Shown here piece after piece: positions 1 to 7,879 of a stretch of DNA of 40,472 nucleotides (position 1 is the stretch's first letter; each line of letters begins with the position of its first letter). Source of the stretch: a virus; IMG/VR virus record IMGVR_UViG_3300038441_000527, positions 1 to 40,472 of that record; one strand, given 5' to 3'. Below the pieces are notes generated by a model that saw only the letters and a list, made by a program, of their open reading frames with translations, did not search any database and was not told the DNA's origin. The position numbers and the translations under genes were made by a program.

Positions 1-68
1 ACCATGCTGACGCTGTGATGATCGTTTATTCTAAGCGCAAGCCTACGGGCGGTTTCTTCAGTCGTTAA
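1..68 (+). CDS. C-terminal end of a cut gene, probably terminase large subunit
   Basis: An open frame enters from the left edge (codons start at base 3) and ends with TAA at 66-68; the last residues read MIVYSKRKPTGGFFSR. Only about 22 residues are visible, so no domain can be seen. The call rests on position: in tailed phages the gene directly upstream of the portal is normally the large terminase, the ATPase-nuclease that packages DNA. The right end of the window starts what looks like a small terminase gene, which fits a circular genome cut inside the terminase pair. An ATG at 18 lies in this frame but would give only a 16-residue peptide. Confidence 0.5.
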   Translation, partial: HADAVMIVYSKRKPTGGFFSR

Positions 69-81
69 TAGAGGTTCACAA

Positions 82-1881
82 ATGGGCATCCGCACTTGGT
101 GGCGCAACCGCAAGCAAACTGCAACAACCGAGACTGCCGGCGAAGAGGTTGTTGCAGGGCAAGGTTTCTTCACCAGTGACTTTGCCGGCACGCGCAACGT
201 GAAGCGCCCAGACCGCACAGCTTACTTGCACTCCCTGGTGCCGCAGCAGCCGGTCGTTGAAGGCGTGGCCATGGATGCTGGCGAAGTCACGGTCGACAAC
301 ACCAGCATGCTCAAGAACCGCATGGCAGATTGCGGTATCCCTGATGCACAGCTGTATTGGTACGGTTCGCAGGGCTTCATCGGCTACCAGCTGTGCAGTA
401 TCATTGCCCAGCACTGGTTGGTCGATAAGGCCTGCCTGATGCCTGGGCGCGATGCGATCCGCCAGGGCTACGACATCCGGATTAAGGGTGGTGACGATGA
501 TGCCGCAATCATCGAAGCCATGCGCGATGCCGACAAGCGCCACGGGATCAACCGCACCATGCGTGAGTACATCCACATGGGGCGCATCTTCGGTGTTCGG
601 TACGCGCTGTTCAAGGTTGACAGCACAGACCCGGAGTATTACGAAAAGCCGTTCAATCTGGATGGAGTGGCACCCAACAGCTACCGGGGTATCGCGCAGA
701 TTGATCCGATTTGGGTAACCCCGTTGTTGAATAGCGGTTCGCTGCTCAACCCGGATTCGTTGCATTACTACGACCCTGATTTCTACCTGATCGGCGGTCG
801 CAAATATCACCGCAGTCACCTGGCAATCTATATCCCGTTCCCTGTCACCGACATCCTCAAGCCGGCGTATCAGTGGGGTGGCGCGTCGGTCCCGCAGCGC
901 ATCTACGAACGGGTGTACGCAGCAGAGCGCACGGCAAATGAAGCCCCGCAGCTCACCATGACCAAGCGCCTTACGGTGCTGAAGGTGCAGATGTCCGCAT
1001 TCATGGCGAACCTTCAGCAAGGTATCGCGAACATCATGGAATGGGTGGGCCTGCGCGATAACTACGGCGTCAAGATGGTTGACAAGGACAATGAGGACTT
1101 GACGCAGTTCGACACCAGCTTGACCGACGTAGACACCACCATCATGACCCAGTACCAGCTGACTGCATCTATTGCTGAGGTGCCAGGTACGAAGCTACTT
1201 GGCACACAGCCCAAAGGATTCAACGCTACAGGTGAATACGAAGAGGCCTGCTATCGGGAGACTCTGGAGAGCATCCAGACCAACGACCTGACCCCTTTGC
1301 TTGAGCGCCACCACCAGCTGACCATGCGTTCTGAGGTTGCGCCGCGCCTGGGAATTACCCCCGTGGTCACCACAGTGAGCTGGTCGCCGCTCGACAGCCC
1401 GACCGCCGAAGAGTGGGCCAACATAAACAAGACCAAGGCCGAAACCGATCAGATCTATGTGAACATCCAAGCTATTGATGCCGCAGACGTTCGCGCCAAA
1501 ATTACCGCAGACAAAGATGGCGATTACCACGATTTACCTGAAGTTGTGGCAGAAGAGCCTGAACAGGTGGCCGCTCTGGATAGCGGTTTGTTCAACGCTG
1601 ACAACGGAACTTTCGGAGGCGCCAGGCTGGTCACGAATCAAACCTATCTTGATCCAGAGAAGGTCCGCGAAAAGATGCTGAATCGGGACTTTGAGGTACA
1701 GGTAAGCCCAGAATTCACTGACTCGAAAGGCACCGTTTATCGCGTAATCCTCGATGGTCACCACAGTCTCAATGGTGCTTTGATGGCTGGCGAAACACCG
1801 ATATTCGTTGAGCGGGATTACACCGGCAGCAATTACCGCAACGCGATCACAAATGGCGTTGGTTTCGATGGCAAAGCGTAA
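82..1881 (+). CDS. Portal protein (DUF1073 family) with extra C-terminal ParB-like domain
   Basis: 599 aa. The body (about 20-480) resembles DUF1073 portal proteins, the dodecameric ring at the capsid vertex through which DNA passes; features include an N-terminal run of Pro/aromatic motifs and the acidic helical C-terminal part of the core. Databases often label this family anti-CBASS Acb1-like; no HxT pair typical of the Acb1 phosphoesterase was seen, so a portal role is preferred. Residues about 510-590 form an extra module with the signature DGHHSLNGA (558-566), which resembles the DGHHR-type core of ParB/sulfiredoxin-fold domains. Start ATG 82 has GAGG eight bases upstream. The next gene begins inside its last codons. 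Confidence 0.85.
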   Translation: MGIRTWWRNRKQTATTETAGEEVVAGQGFFTSDFAGTRNVKRPDRTAYLHSLVPQQPVVEGVAMDAGEVTVDNTSMLKNRMADCGIPDAQLYWYGSQGFIGYQLCSIIAQHWLVDKACLMPGRDAIRQGYDIRIKGGDDDAAIIEAMRDADKRHGINRTMREYIHMGRIFGVRYALFKVDSTDPEYYEKPFNLDGVAPNSYRGIAQIDPIWVTPLLNSGSLLNPDSLHYYDPDFYLIGGRKYHRSHLAIYIPFPVTDILKPAYQWGGASVPQRIYERVYAAERTANEAPQLTMTKRLTVLKVQMSAFMANLQQGIANIMEWVGLRDNYGVKMVDKDNEDLTQFDTSLTDVDTTIMTQYQLTASIAEVPGTKLLGTQPKGFNATGEYEEACYRETLESIQTNDLTPLLERHHQLTMRSEVAPRLGITPVVTTVSWSPLDSPTAEEWANINKTKAETDQIYVNIQAIDAADVRAKITADKDGDYHDLPEVVAEEPEQVAALDSGLFNADNGTFGGARLVTNQTYLDPEKVREKMLNRDFEVQVSPEFTDSKGTVYRVILDGHHSLNGALMAGETPIFVERDYTGSNYRNAITNGVGFDGKA

Positions 1882-2704
1882 AACACGCGGGCCGCTAAGC
1901 CCGCTCAACCGCCCAGGTCCGCCGAAGGATGAAGCCGGCAAGCCACAACATTACCCGGCAAAGCCGGCGATCTACTACGACCGCCAGTTGATTGCGCTGT
2001 GCAAGCCGATGTTCGCTGATTATCTGGTTGAGTTGTCGGCTGTGGCGCTGGAGTACAAACCGATCACAGAAGACGCCAGCCCAACCGAAGTGCTGCGCAA
2101 AACCATGGACAAGCTGAAACGCAAGTTCATGGCACTGTTTGAACGTGAGGCGCCACGCATCGCAGACAACGTTGTCGGTATGATCGACAAGGCCAGTGCC
2201 GTAAGCAGCGACCTGTCGTTAAAGGACACATCAGCACGCATCACCCTCAAGAGCAAGGTTCCGCCGTCGAGCATCAATGATCATGTGCGCGCCAATGTTG
2301 CGTTGATCAAGTCGATTCCAGACAAGTACCATGAGCAGATTGAAAAAGCCGTCATCAAGTCTGTTGGTCCGTACGGCCACGGGCTACAGACCATCACCGA
2401 TGCGCTCATGGAATACGAAGGCGTGACGCGCCGCCGAGCTGAGTTCATCGCCTTGGACCAGACGCGTAAGGTGACTAGCCAGCTCAACGCAGAACGCGTG
2501 GTCAAGGCTGGTGCCAAGAAGTTCAAGTGGGTTCACAGTGGTGGCGGTGCCCATCCTCGCGAGCTGCACAAGTTCGGGCTTAACGGTCAGATATTCGAAT
2601 ATGCTAATCTGCCGATCATTGATGAGCGAACCGGCGAGCGCGGGCTACCTGGCCAGCTGCCCAACTGCAAGTGCATTGCGCAACCCATAGTGGAGTTTGA
2701 TTGA
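1868..2704 (+). CDS. Phage head morphogenesis protein (SPP1 gp7 / Mu F-like)
   Basis: 278 aa from ATG 1868, overlapping the portal stop by 14 bases; an ATG at 1853 is an alternative. The C-terminal third carries the family signature: a helix ending in ALDQTRKVTSQLNAER, then KFKWVHSGGGAHPRELH, then a Gly/Pro-rich segment closing with LPNCKCIAQP. This pattern (dQtrk...n..r, kW.hs...Pre.H, p.C.C) defines the minor head protein family PF04233, a few copies of which enter the procapsid with the portal and assist head assembly or DNA ejection. The N-terminal half is helical and unremarkable. Position between portal and protease is standard. Confidence 0.85.
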   Translation: MAKRKTRGPLSPLNRPGPPKDEAGKPQHYPAKPAIYYDRQLIALCKPMFADYLVELSAVALEYKPITEDASPTEVLRKTMDKLKRKFMALFEREAPRIADNVVGMIDKASAVSSDLSLKDTSARITLKSKVPPSSINDHVRANVALIKSIPDKYHEQIEKAVIKSVGPYGHGLQTITDALMEYEGVTRRRAEFIALDQTRKVTSQLNAERVVKAGAKKFKWVHSGGGAHPRELHKFGLNGQIFEYANLPIIDERTGERGLPGQLPNCKCIAQPIVEFD

Positions 2705-3879
2705 TGAGCGCCCGAACTTCGGACATTAACGGCTACATCGACATTGCTGATAACCCAATCAGCAAGATCGGCATTTACCCGTACCTCGGTTCCCAGATGG
2801 GGCTGAAAGACCCTTCGATGGCTGGGCGCGTTTATATGGTACTGCGCCCTGAAGAAGAACTCAGCGACCCGGAGTGCATCAAATCTTTCCATCTTCTGCC
2901 GTTTGTTGATGAGCATGCGATGCTCGGGGCTGAGGACAAGGGAGGGTTGCCAGCAGAGCGCAAGGGTGTTCAGGGCTTCATCGGTGAGCAGGTTCGCTAT
3001 GAACGTCCATACTTGCGGGGTAACATCCGTATTGTCAGCGAGTCGATGAAAAACACCATTGATTCGGGCAAAATCGAACTCAGCCCCGGCTATCGTTGTA
3101 TTTATGATTTGACGCCGGGGGTATGGGAAGGCCAGAATTACGACGCCGTGCAACGCAGAATTCGTGGCAACCATTTGGCCCTTGTTGATGAGGGTCGGAC
3201 AGGGGCCGACGTGGCTGTACTTGACGCAATGACTTTCACTATCGATACGAAGGAGTTTGGCCCCATGGCTGAAGAAAATCCCGCAGGCACCGAGGATATC
3301 AAATCCTTGCTCGCCAAGCTGAAGCCGCTTCTGAAAGAGCAAAGCGACATGGCAGCTGCGTTGGCGGAACTGGGCATTACCATGCCTGGCGCCACACCGG
3401 CTGTTACCGAAGAAGTCATCGACGAAGATCCGGCGAAACTGCCAGGTGCCGCAACCGACACCGACCCCGCAGCAGTTGCCGGTGCTGCCAAGGACGAAGA
3501 ACCGAAGATGGCTGAAATCGCCGCTGCGATGGACAGCATGAGCAAGCTGCTCAAGGGTCTGACCACCCAAGTTGCTCAGCTCCAGACCGCTCAAACCGGC
3601 ATGGATGCAGCTCTGGTGAACAGCATCGCCGAGCGTGACGACCTGGCCAAGAACCTCAGCAACTTCGTCGGCACCTTCGACAGCGCCCGCATGACCACGG
3701 GGCAGGTCGCAGAGTACGGCTGCAAGCAGCTCGGTATCCCTACCGTCAAGGGTCAAGAACTGGGCGCCCTGAAGGCCTGGATGCATGGTCGCGAAGTTCC
3801 GCACAAGCGCGCCCTGGTCAACACCATGGATGGTAAAACCGAACCAACCGACGTGCTCGGCACCTGGGGGAAACAATAA
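2704..3879 (+). CDS. DUF2213 prohead protease fused to scaffold
   Basis: 391 aa. ATG 2704 overlaps the preceding TGA (TGATG); an in-frame TTG directly before it is less likely. Residues 1-175 match DUF2213 by pattern: DEHAMLG with H71, a Gly-rich strand pair, GKIELSPGY (122-130), then IRGNHLALVDEGRTG (153-167). The family is thought to be a capsid maturation protease; H71, S127 and H157 are the conserved candidates for catalysis, which is inference. Residues 188-391 change to a Glu/Ala/Pro-rich segment and then a coiled-coil-like helix, as in scaffold proteins. An in-frame start with a strong ribosome site lies at 3265 (see the nested entry). Confidence 0.75.
   Translation: MSARTSDINGYIDIADNPISKIGIYPYLGSQMGLKDPSMAGRVYMVLRPEEELSDPECIKSFHLLPFVDEHAMLGAEDKGGLPAERKGVQGFIGEQVRYERPYLRGNIRIVSESMKNTIDSGKIELSPGYRCIYDLTPGVWEGQNYDAVQRRIRGNHLALVDEGRTGADVAVLDAMTFTIDTKEFGPMAEENPAGTEDIKSLLAKLKPLLKEQSDMAAALAELGITMPGATPAVTEEVIDEDPAKLPGAATDTDPAAVAGAAKDEEPKMAEIAAAMDSMSKLLKGLTTQVAQLQTAQTGMDAALVNSIAERDDLAKNLSNFVGTFDSARMTTGQVAEYGCKQLGIPTVKGQELGALKAWMHGREVPHKRALVNTMDGKTEPTDVLGTWGKQ
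3265..3879 (+). CDS. Probable nested scaffold protein from internal start
   Basis: Inside the protease-scaffold gene, AAGGAG at 3250-3255 is followed nine bases later by ATG 3265 in the same frame (codon 188). Initiation here would give a 204-aa protein starting MAEENPAGTEDIK that contains only the acidic, coiled-coil scaffold part. This mirrors lambda C/Nu3 and related phages, where protease and scaffold share a C-terminus so that scaffold is made in excess. The site falls exactly at the domain border, just after the conserved protease region. Seen: ribosome site, frame and composition change. Inferred: that the site is used. Confidence 0.6.
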   Translation: MAEENPAGTEDIKSLLAKLKPLLKEQSDMAAALAELGITMPGATPAVTEEVIDEDPAKLPGAATDTDPAAVAGAAKDEEPKMAEIAAAMDSMSKLLKGLTTQVAQLQTAQTGMDAALVNSIAERDDLAKNLSNFVGTFDSARMTTGQVAEYGCKQLGIPTVKGQELGALKAWMHGREVPHKRALVNTMDGKTEPTDVLGTWGKQ

Positions 3880-4409
3880 TGGCTCTTCAAACTTCGGTTC
3901 TGTCCGAACTCAAGTCGGGCATTGTGGGTGAAATCGCCTTTGACGGCCCAACCCGCGTGGCAACCGCCGTACTCAATTCTGACGCAGGTGCCGCAAACAA
4001 CGTAGTTGGTCGAGCGTTCACGTACAACGCTGATCAAACCGGCGTCGAGAACGTACGTGCTGGCGGCACCGGTCGTTTCGCCGGTATCCTGATCAACCCT
4101 AAAACCCACGTGCTCAATGGCACTGCTGCTGGTGGCACCTTGGCTGAAAGCCTGGTCGTAGCTGACGGCACACCAGTTGAATTGATGATCATGGGTGAAG
4201 TTTACGTTTCGCTGACCACGGCTGCCGCGCTGCTGACCCCAATCAGCTATCTGGTGTACGACACCACTACCGGTGCGCTCGACTGGGTAGCTGATCCTCA
4301 GACCCCCGGCGCTGGCAAGGCCTTGGTGCCCAATGGTGTCACCTACCGCCACAACGCATCCCCAACGGCAGCAGGTGCATACCTGGCCGTTGCCAAGCTG
4401 ACCAACTAA
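3879..4409 (+). CDS. Capsid decoration/cement-like structural protein
   Basis: 176 aa; ATG 3879 overlaps the previous stop (TAATG), so the two are translationally coupled. The protein is low in charge, rich in Ala, Gly, Thr and Val, with short beta segments (for example GTPVELMIMGEVYVSL) and no catalytic motif. Its size, composition and place between scaffold and major capsid match the small trimeric cement or head-decoration proteins of DUF2184-type capsids. It could instead be a head fibre base; the structural role is firm, the exact one is not. Confidence 0.6.
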   Translation: MALQTSVLSELKSGIVGEIAFDGPTRVATAVLNSDAGAANNVVGRAFTYNADQTGVENVRAGGTGRFAGILINPKTHVLNGTAAGGTLAESLVVADGTPVELMIMGEVYVSLTTAAALLTPISYLVYDTTTGALDWVADPQTPGAGKALVPNGVTYRHNASPTAAGAYLAVAKLTN

Positions 4410-4421
4410 GGAGCCGCGAAT

Positions 4422-5540
4422 ATGCGCAGCACCATCCACAGCAGTATCCTTGGCCGTGAGCTTGCACGACGCGGCCCCCTGTCCCTGCTAGGGGCGATCA
4501 ACCAAGCCAACGTTCAGACCATCGCGGATCAGCTGCGCAGCATCGGCATCAACGTGGACAACGTTATCGAGTCCGCAGGAATCGCGATGGACAGCGCGCT
4601 GGTCGGCCCAGCAACCGGCAGCCTGGGTACACCTGCACAGTTTCTGCAAGCCTGGATGGTTGGTATTGTCCGCCAGGTGACCCAAGTTCGCGTGATCGAT
4701 GAACTGTTGGGCGTGCAGACCATCGGTAGCTGGGAAGACGAAGAGGTCGTTCAGACCTTCAGCGAGCTGACCGGTAAGCCGGAGCTGTACGGCGACGCCA
4801 GCAACATCCCGCTCGCGAACTACAACGCCACCTACGAACGCCGCACCATCGTGCGCCTGGAACTGGGTGCGAACGTCGGCATTCTGGAAGAGAAGCGCGC
4901 CGCCAAGGCCAACATTTCGATGGCCCCGGAGAAACGTGCAGCTGTCGCGCTGGCGCTCGACATCCAGCGGAACCGCATCGGCTTCTTCGGCTTCAACGTC
5001 CCAGACACCCGCACCTACGGGCTGCTGAACGAACCGAACCTGCCGGCCTACGTGAACGTGCCTGCGGGCGTCGGCGGCACCACCTGGGCCACCAAGACGT
5101 TCTTGGAAATCACCGCCGACATCCGCAAGTTCGTCACCGACCTGACCATCAGCTCTGGTGGCACCTTCCGTCCAGCAAGCAACGACTTCACCATCGTTCT
5201 GCCGCTGGGCTACGAGAACTACCTGGGTGTGACCGACGCGACCGGTGTCACCAGTGTTCAAAGCTGGTTCAGCACCACGTACCCACGCGGGCGCATCGTC
5301 ACCGCGCCGGAGTTCATCGCAGCCAACGGCGGCGCCAACGTGGCCTACATATGGGCTGACAGCCTGGAAGGCGATGAGAGCACCGACGATGGTAAGGTGA
5401 TCGTGCAAATGGTTCCTTCGCGCTTCGAATCGCTGGGCACCGAGAAACGTGCCAAGTCGTACGTCGAGGATTACACCAACGCCATGGCTGGCGTCATGGT
5501 CAAGCGTCCGTTCGCGATCCGTCGTTACTCTGCGCTGTAA
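4422..5540 (+). CDS. Major capsid protein (DUF2184 family)
   Basis: 372 aa, preceded by AAGGAG and ATG 4422. The sequence has the marks of DUF2184 HK97-fold capsid proteins: an N-terminal helix, a segment EVVQTFSELTGKPELYGDAS in the E-loop region, a TIVRLELGANVG strand, an RNRIGFFGFN segment, and a C-terminal QMVPSRFESLGTEKRAKSY followed by RPFAIRRYSAL. Codon use is strongly GC3-biased compared with neighbours, as expected for the most highly expressed gene. It is the last gene before a strong terminator, which ends the head operon. Together with the DUF2213 and Mu F-like genes it forms the usual head cassette. Confidence 0.88.
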   Translation: MRSTIHSSILGRELARRGPLSLLGAINQANVQTIADQLRSIGINVDNVIESAGIAMDSALVGPATGSLGTPAQFLQAWMVGIVRQVTQVRVIDELLGVQTIGSWEDEEVVQTFSELTGKPELYGDASNIPLANYNATYERRTIVRLELGANVGILEEKRAAKANISMAPEKRAAVALALDIQRNRIGFFGFNVPDTRTYGLLNEPNLPAYVNVPAGVGGTTWATKTFLEITADIRKFVTDLTISSGGTFRPASNDFTIVLPLGYENYLGVTDATGVTSVQSWFSTTYPRGRIVTAPEFIAANGGANVAYIWADSLEGDESTDDGKVIVQMVPSRFESLGTEKRAKSYVEDYTNAMAGVMVKRPFAIRRYSAL

Positions 5541-5555
5541 GACGGTCTGCTGTGC

Positions 5556-5587
5556 AAAAAGCCCCGCCTGAGTTGTGGGGCTTTTTG
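5556..5587. terminator. Bidirectional intrinsic terminator after the capsid gene
   Basis: AAAAAGCCCC at 5556-5565 pairs perfectly with GGGGCTTTTT at 5577-5586 around an 11-base loop. The A and T tracts on both sides make it work-capable on either strand. It lies 16 bases after the capsid stop and separates the head block from the neck and tail block. Confidence 0.85.
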
Positions 5588-5613
5588 TTGGGCCTTATTT
5601 ACGCTACTCTATA
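5585..5613 (+). promoter_or_regulatory. Possible promoter for neck-tail block
   Basis: TTGTTG at 5585-5590 and TCTATA at 5608-5613 are separated by 17 bases. Both boxes are imperfect sigma70-type matches. The site directly follows the terminator and lies 36 bases before the next start codon, so some promoter is expected here; this is the best one seen. Confidence 0.35.
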
Positions 5614-5648
5614 GCTCCAAACCCCATCAAACTCATAGGGCTGACACC

Positions 5649-6029
5649 ATGAGCAAGAAAGTCTACGTTTACTCCACTCTCAGCAATGACCAAGCCTACA
5701 CTCAGTACGTGAAGGGCACCGAAGTGCCGCAGGTGGAGCACACCATCAACATCGCCGGTAAGGCCAACGTTGCAGGCAAGCACTTCCTGACGCCGCTCGG
5801 CATGGTGACCGAAATCACCGAAGAAGATTTGGCGATCCTGAAGGGCAACCAGATGTTCCAGATTCACGAAGCCAACGGCTTCATCACCATCAGCAACACC
5901 AAGGCTGACCCTGAAACCGTGGCTGCTGATATGACCGGTCGCGATGGTTCGGCCCCGCTGGTGGAACAGGACTTCGAAAACGAGAAGGTGGAAGCCCCGG
6001 TGAGCAACCGTCGCAACCGCGCCAAGTAA
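5649..6029 (+). CDS. Hypothetical head-region protein
   Basis: 126 aa, with AGGG eight bases before ATG 5649. Not recognised. Residues 1-75 look like a compact alpha/beta domain (MSKKVYVYSTLSNDQ start; GKANVAGKHFLTPLG; ITEEDLAILKGN), and the last 40 residues are polar and charged, ending in Arg/Lys (NRRNRAK). Proteins of this size and place, between the major capsid and the DUF4054 connector, are often virion proteins of unknown role. It is the first gene of the second structural block. No membrane segment or catalytic motif is visible. Confidence 0.6.
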   Translation: MSKKVYVYSTLSNDQAYTQYVKGTEVPQVEHTINIAGKANVAGKHFLTPLGMVTEITEEDLAILKGNQMFQIHEANGFITISNTKADPETVAADMTGRDGSAPLVEQDFENEKVEAPVSNRRNRAK

Positions 6030-6041
6030 GGAGCAGGGAAC

Positions 6042-6482
6042 ATGGCCGTAGAATTCGACATTGCCGCTTTCCGTGCTGCGTTCCCTGCCTTCGCGTCCGA
6101 AGTTCTCTATCCTGACGCGACTATCCAGGCGGCTGCCGATCAAGCGGCCTGCCTGCTGTCGTCCAATGGCTGCGGCTGTGAGACTCTGCAATTGCAGTTG
6201 ATGGTTGCACACCTGTTAACCTTGGGTGCCCGCGAACAAGCCGGCAGTGGTGCCACTGGGCCTGTGGTGTCGGCTACCATCGACAAGGTGTCTGTGACGC
6301 TCGCAGCGCCGCCAGGCAAAGACCCCTTCACGTTCTGGCTGTACCTGACGCCTTACGGTTCTCAGCTCGCTGCGATGCTTAGCCGCTGCGCGGCAGGTGG
6401 CCTGTACATCGGCGGTGCGCCAGAGCGTGCGGCTTTCCGCTCGGTCGGTGGTCTGTTCCCACGCGGTGGGCGGCGCTGGTGA
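6042..6482 (+). CDS. Head-tail connector (DUF4054-like adaptor)
   Basis: 146 aa with a strong AAGGAG before ATG 6042. The sequence begins with the typical adaptor opening FDIAAFRAAFPAFA followed by helices (YPDATIQAAADQAACLL), a LQLMVAHLLTLG helix, a Gly/Ser hinge and a C-terminal aromatic segment FTFWLYLTPYG. This order matches DUF4054 and the wider gp6/gp15-type head completion proteins that bind below the portal. The stop overlaps the next gene's GTG start by four bases. Five cysteines are present, which is unusual for a virion adaptor. Family call from pattern only. Confidence 0.7.
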   Translation: MAVEFDIAAFRAAFPAFASEVLYPDATIQAAADQAACLLSSNGCGCETLQLQLMVAHLLTLGAREQAGSGATGPVVSATIDKVSVTLAAPPGKDPFTFWLYLTPYGSQLAAMLSRCAAGGLYIGGAPERAAFRSVGGLFPRGGRRW

Positions 6483-6955
6483 AGGTCGTCCAGAGTGGAC
6501 CCGGCACCGCTGAGCTGCGGAGGGCGATCCGTGATCTTGAACGCCGCCAAGCCCGCGTGGGGTTCTTCGAGCATTCCAAGTACCCTGACGGTACACCAGC
6601 TGCGTACGTGGCCACGATTCAGGAATTTGGGTATGCAGAGGGGAACATTCCCCCGCGCCCTTTCTTCAGGCCCGCAACGGATGGCAAAGCCGCGCATTGG
6701 GCTGTACTGCTGGGCAAAGGTGCAAACGCTGTGATGGAAGGCCGCTTGACGGTTGACGCCATGCTTGAGCAGTTCGGACAGAGCGTTGCAGGTGGCGTGC
6801 AGGAAGCCATCAGCGCGGTGAACAGCCCCGCTCTATCAGACGCCACAATCGCAGCACGGCAGAGCCGCAAGAAGTCGCCGGGCGTATCAACAAAGCCCCT
6901 GGTAGATACCGGGTATCTAATAAGCCAGGTGAATAACGATGTGGTGAACAAATGA
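6479..6955 (+). CDS. Neck / tail-completion protein (HK97 gp10-like)
   Basis: 158 aa from GTG 6479, overlapping the preceding TGA (GTGA). It contains the feature shared by many tail-completion proteins: VGFFEHSKYPDGTPAAYVAT, then EFGYAEGNIPPRPFFRPA, where the NIPPRPFFRPA stretch is the family hallmark. After it comes an amphipathic helix and a C-terminal DTGYLISQV segment that typically ends these proteins (l.dTG.l..si). The role is to join the head connector to the tail end. The start is non-ATG but coupling to the upstream stop makes it convincing. Confidence 0.7.
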   Translation: MKVVQSGPGTAELRRAIRDLERRQARVGFFEHSKYPDGTPAAYVATIQEFGYAEGNIPPRPFFRPATDGKAAHWAVLLGKGANAVMEGRLTVDAMLEQFGQSVAGGVQEAISAVNSPALSDATIAARQSRKKSPGVSTKPLVDTGYLISQVNNDVVNK

Positions 6956-7326
6956 TCCCAGGTTCTAACCTTCTCGGACTGGCACTCACCGTCATTGCGC
7001 CGCAGGGCGTCGAGTGGCACAAGTTTGCCAGTCGTACACAGAACGGTCGCGGGGACTGGATCAACAACTACGAAACCCCGGTTGCACTTTGGGGATCGTG
7101 GCAGCCCCTGGACCAAGCTAAGTATCAGCAACTGGGTCTTGACCTGGCGAAAAAGTATTTTGTGCTCTATGTCAGTGCCGGTGTTGACGGCGTGGAGCGC
7201 GCCAAGGCTGGCGATTTGATCATCCGAGGTGGTCGCAAGTACCAAGTGGAAGACGCCGCGAACGACTGGCTTGATATCGACGGCTGGCGCGGCGTGATGT
7301 GCATCGACATTGGGCCGTCAGCATGA
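6952..7326 (+). CDS. Head-tail joining / collar-type protein
   Basis: 124 aa; ATG 6952 overlaps the previous TGA. The fold looks like a small beta-barrel with a central segment ALWGSWQPLDQAKYQQLGLD and a strand-rich C-terminus (GDLIIRGGRKYQVEDAAND). Similar small proteins between the tail-completion protein and the neck terminator in DUF3383-sheath phages are annotated as collar or head-tail joining proteins. No catalytic motif is present. The assignment rests on size, order and the Gly-Gly-Arg-Lys-Tyr-x-Val strand typical of the group. Confidence 0.55.
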   Translation: MIPGSNLLGLALTVIAPQGVEWHKFASRTQNGRGDWINNYETPVALWGSWQPLDQAKYQQLGLDLAKKYFVLYVSAGVDGVERAKAGDLIIRGGRKYQVEDAANDWLDIDGWRGVMCIDIGPSA

Positions 7327-7868
7327 CCGACAACGAATTGATGGAGCTTATTCGCCTGACCCTGCTGGACCAGCTGGCGTTGCAGGGCGCGCCCTGGGAC
7401 ACTGTACTGGTCGCAACCAGTTTCCAGTCAGCACAAGAGGGCCGTGAGAATGGCCCGATCATTTACTACTTCCCGCTTCCCAGCGTGCGCTATGGGTGGC
7501 AAGGTCGCGATGGTAAGTACGATCCAGACGAAGGCAACATCACATACACTGAACGCCAGTGGATGCAGCAGACTTTCCAGTTTTCTGCATTGCTGCCGCA
7601 GCAGGCAACCGATACGACGATACCCACGCCGCATGATCTGGTGAGTATGGCTGCAATGGTCATGAACTCTCGCGGCTTCATAGACAAGTTGCGCCAGGGT
7701 GGTGCTGGGGTTCAGCGAATTACCGATGTGCGTTGCCCGTTCTTCACAAATGACCAGAACCAATTTGAAGCTTCCCCAAGCTTTGACTTTACTGTGTCTA
7801 ATCTGCGCTCCATAATCCGCAAAGATCCTGCAACCGAACGTTTCGAATTCAGGCAAACCCGTGTATAG
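7323..7868 (+). CDS. Neck terminator / gateway protein (gp12-like)
   Basis: 181 aa from ATG 7323, chosen because it overlaps the previous TGA; an upstream in-frame ATG at 7299 lacks a ribosome site. The sequence has IYYFPLPSVRYGWQGR and a QQTFQFSAL strand, followed by helix HDLVSMAAMVMNSRGF and a C-terminal FDFTVSNLRSI strand. This order matches the LIC_12616/phage gateway family, ring proteins that close the top of the tail tube and meet the neck. It precedes the sheath gene, the usual place. Confidence 0.65.
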   Translation: MTDNELMELIRLTLLDQLALQGAPWDTVLVATSFQSAQEGRENGPIIYYFPLPSVRYGWQGRDGKYDPDEGNITYTERQWMQQTFQFSALLPQQATDTTIPTPHDLVSMAAMVMNSRGFIDKLRQGGAGVQRITDVRCPFFTNDQNQFEASPSFDFTVSNLRSIIRKDPATERFEFRQTRV

Positions 7869-7879
7869 AGGGAGTCAAC

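Noticed and set aside
64-71. GTTAATA at the left edge as another regulator site
   Set aside because: It is made by the stop codon of the cut gene and has no promoter boxes around it.
82-1881. Anti-CBASS Acb1 activity for the portal
   Set aside because: The DUF1073 name is sometimes linked to Acb1, but the two HxT/S motifs of that phosphoesterase were not found and the position is that of the portal.
4488-5408. A 306-codon minus-strand frame opposite the capsid gene
   Set aside because: Shadow of strongly biased codon use in a highly expressed gene; wrong strand within a coupled operon.
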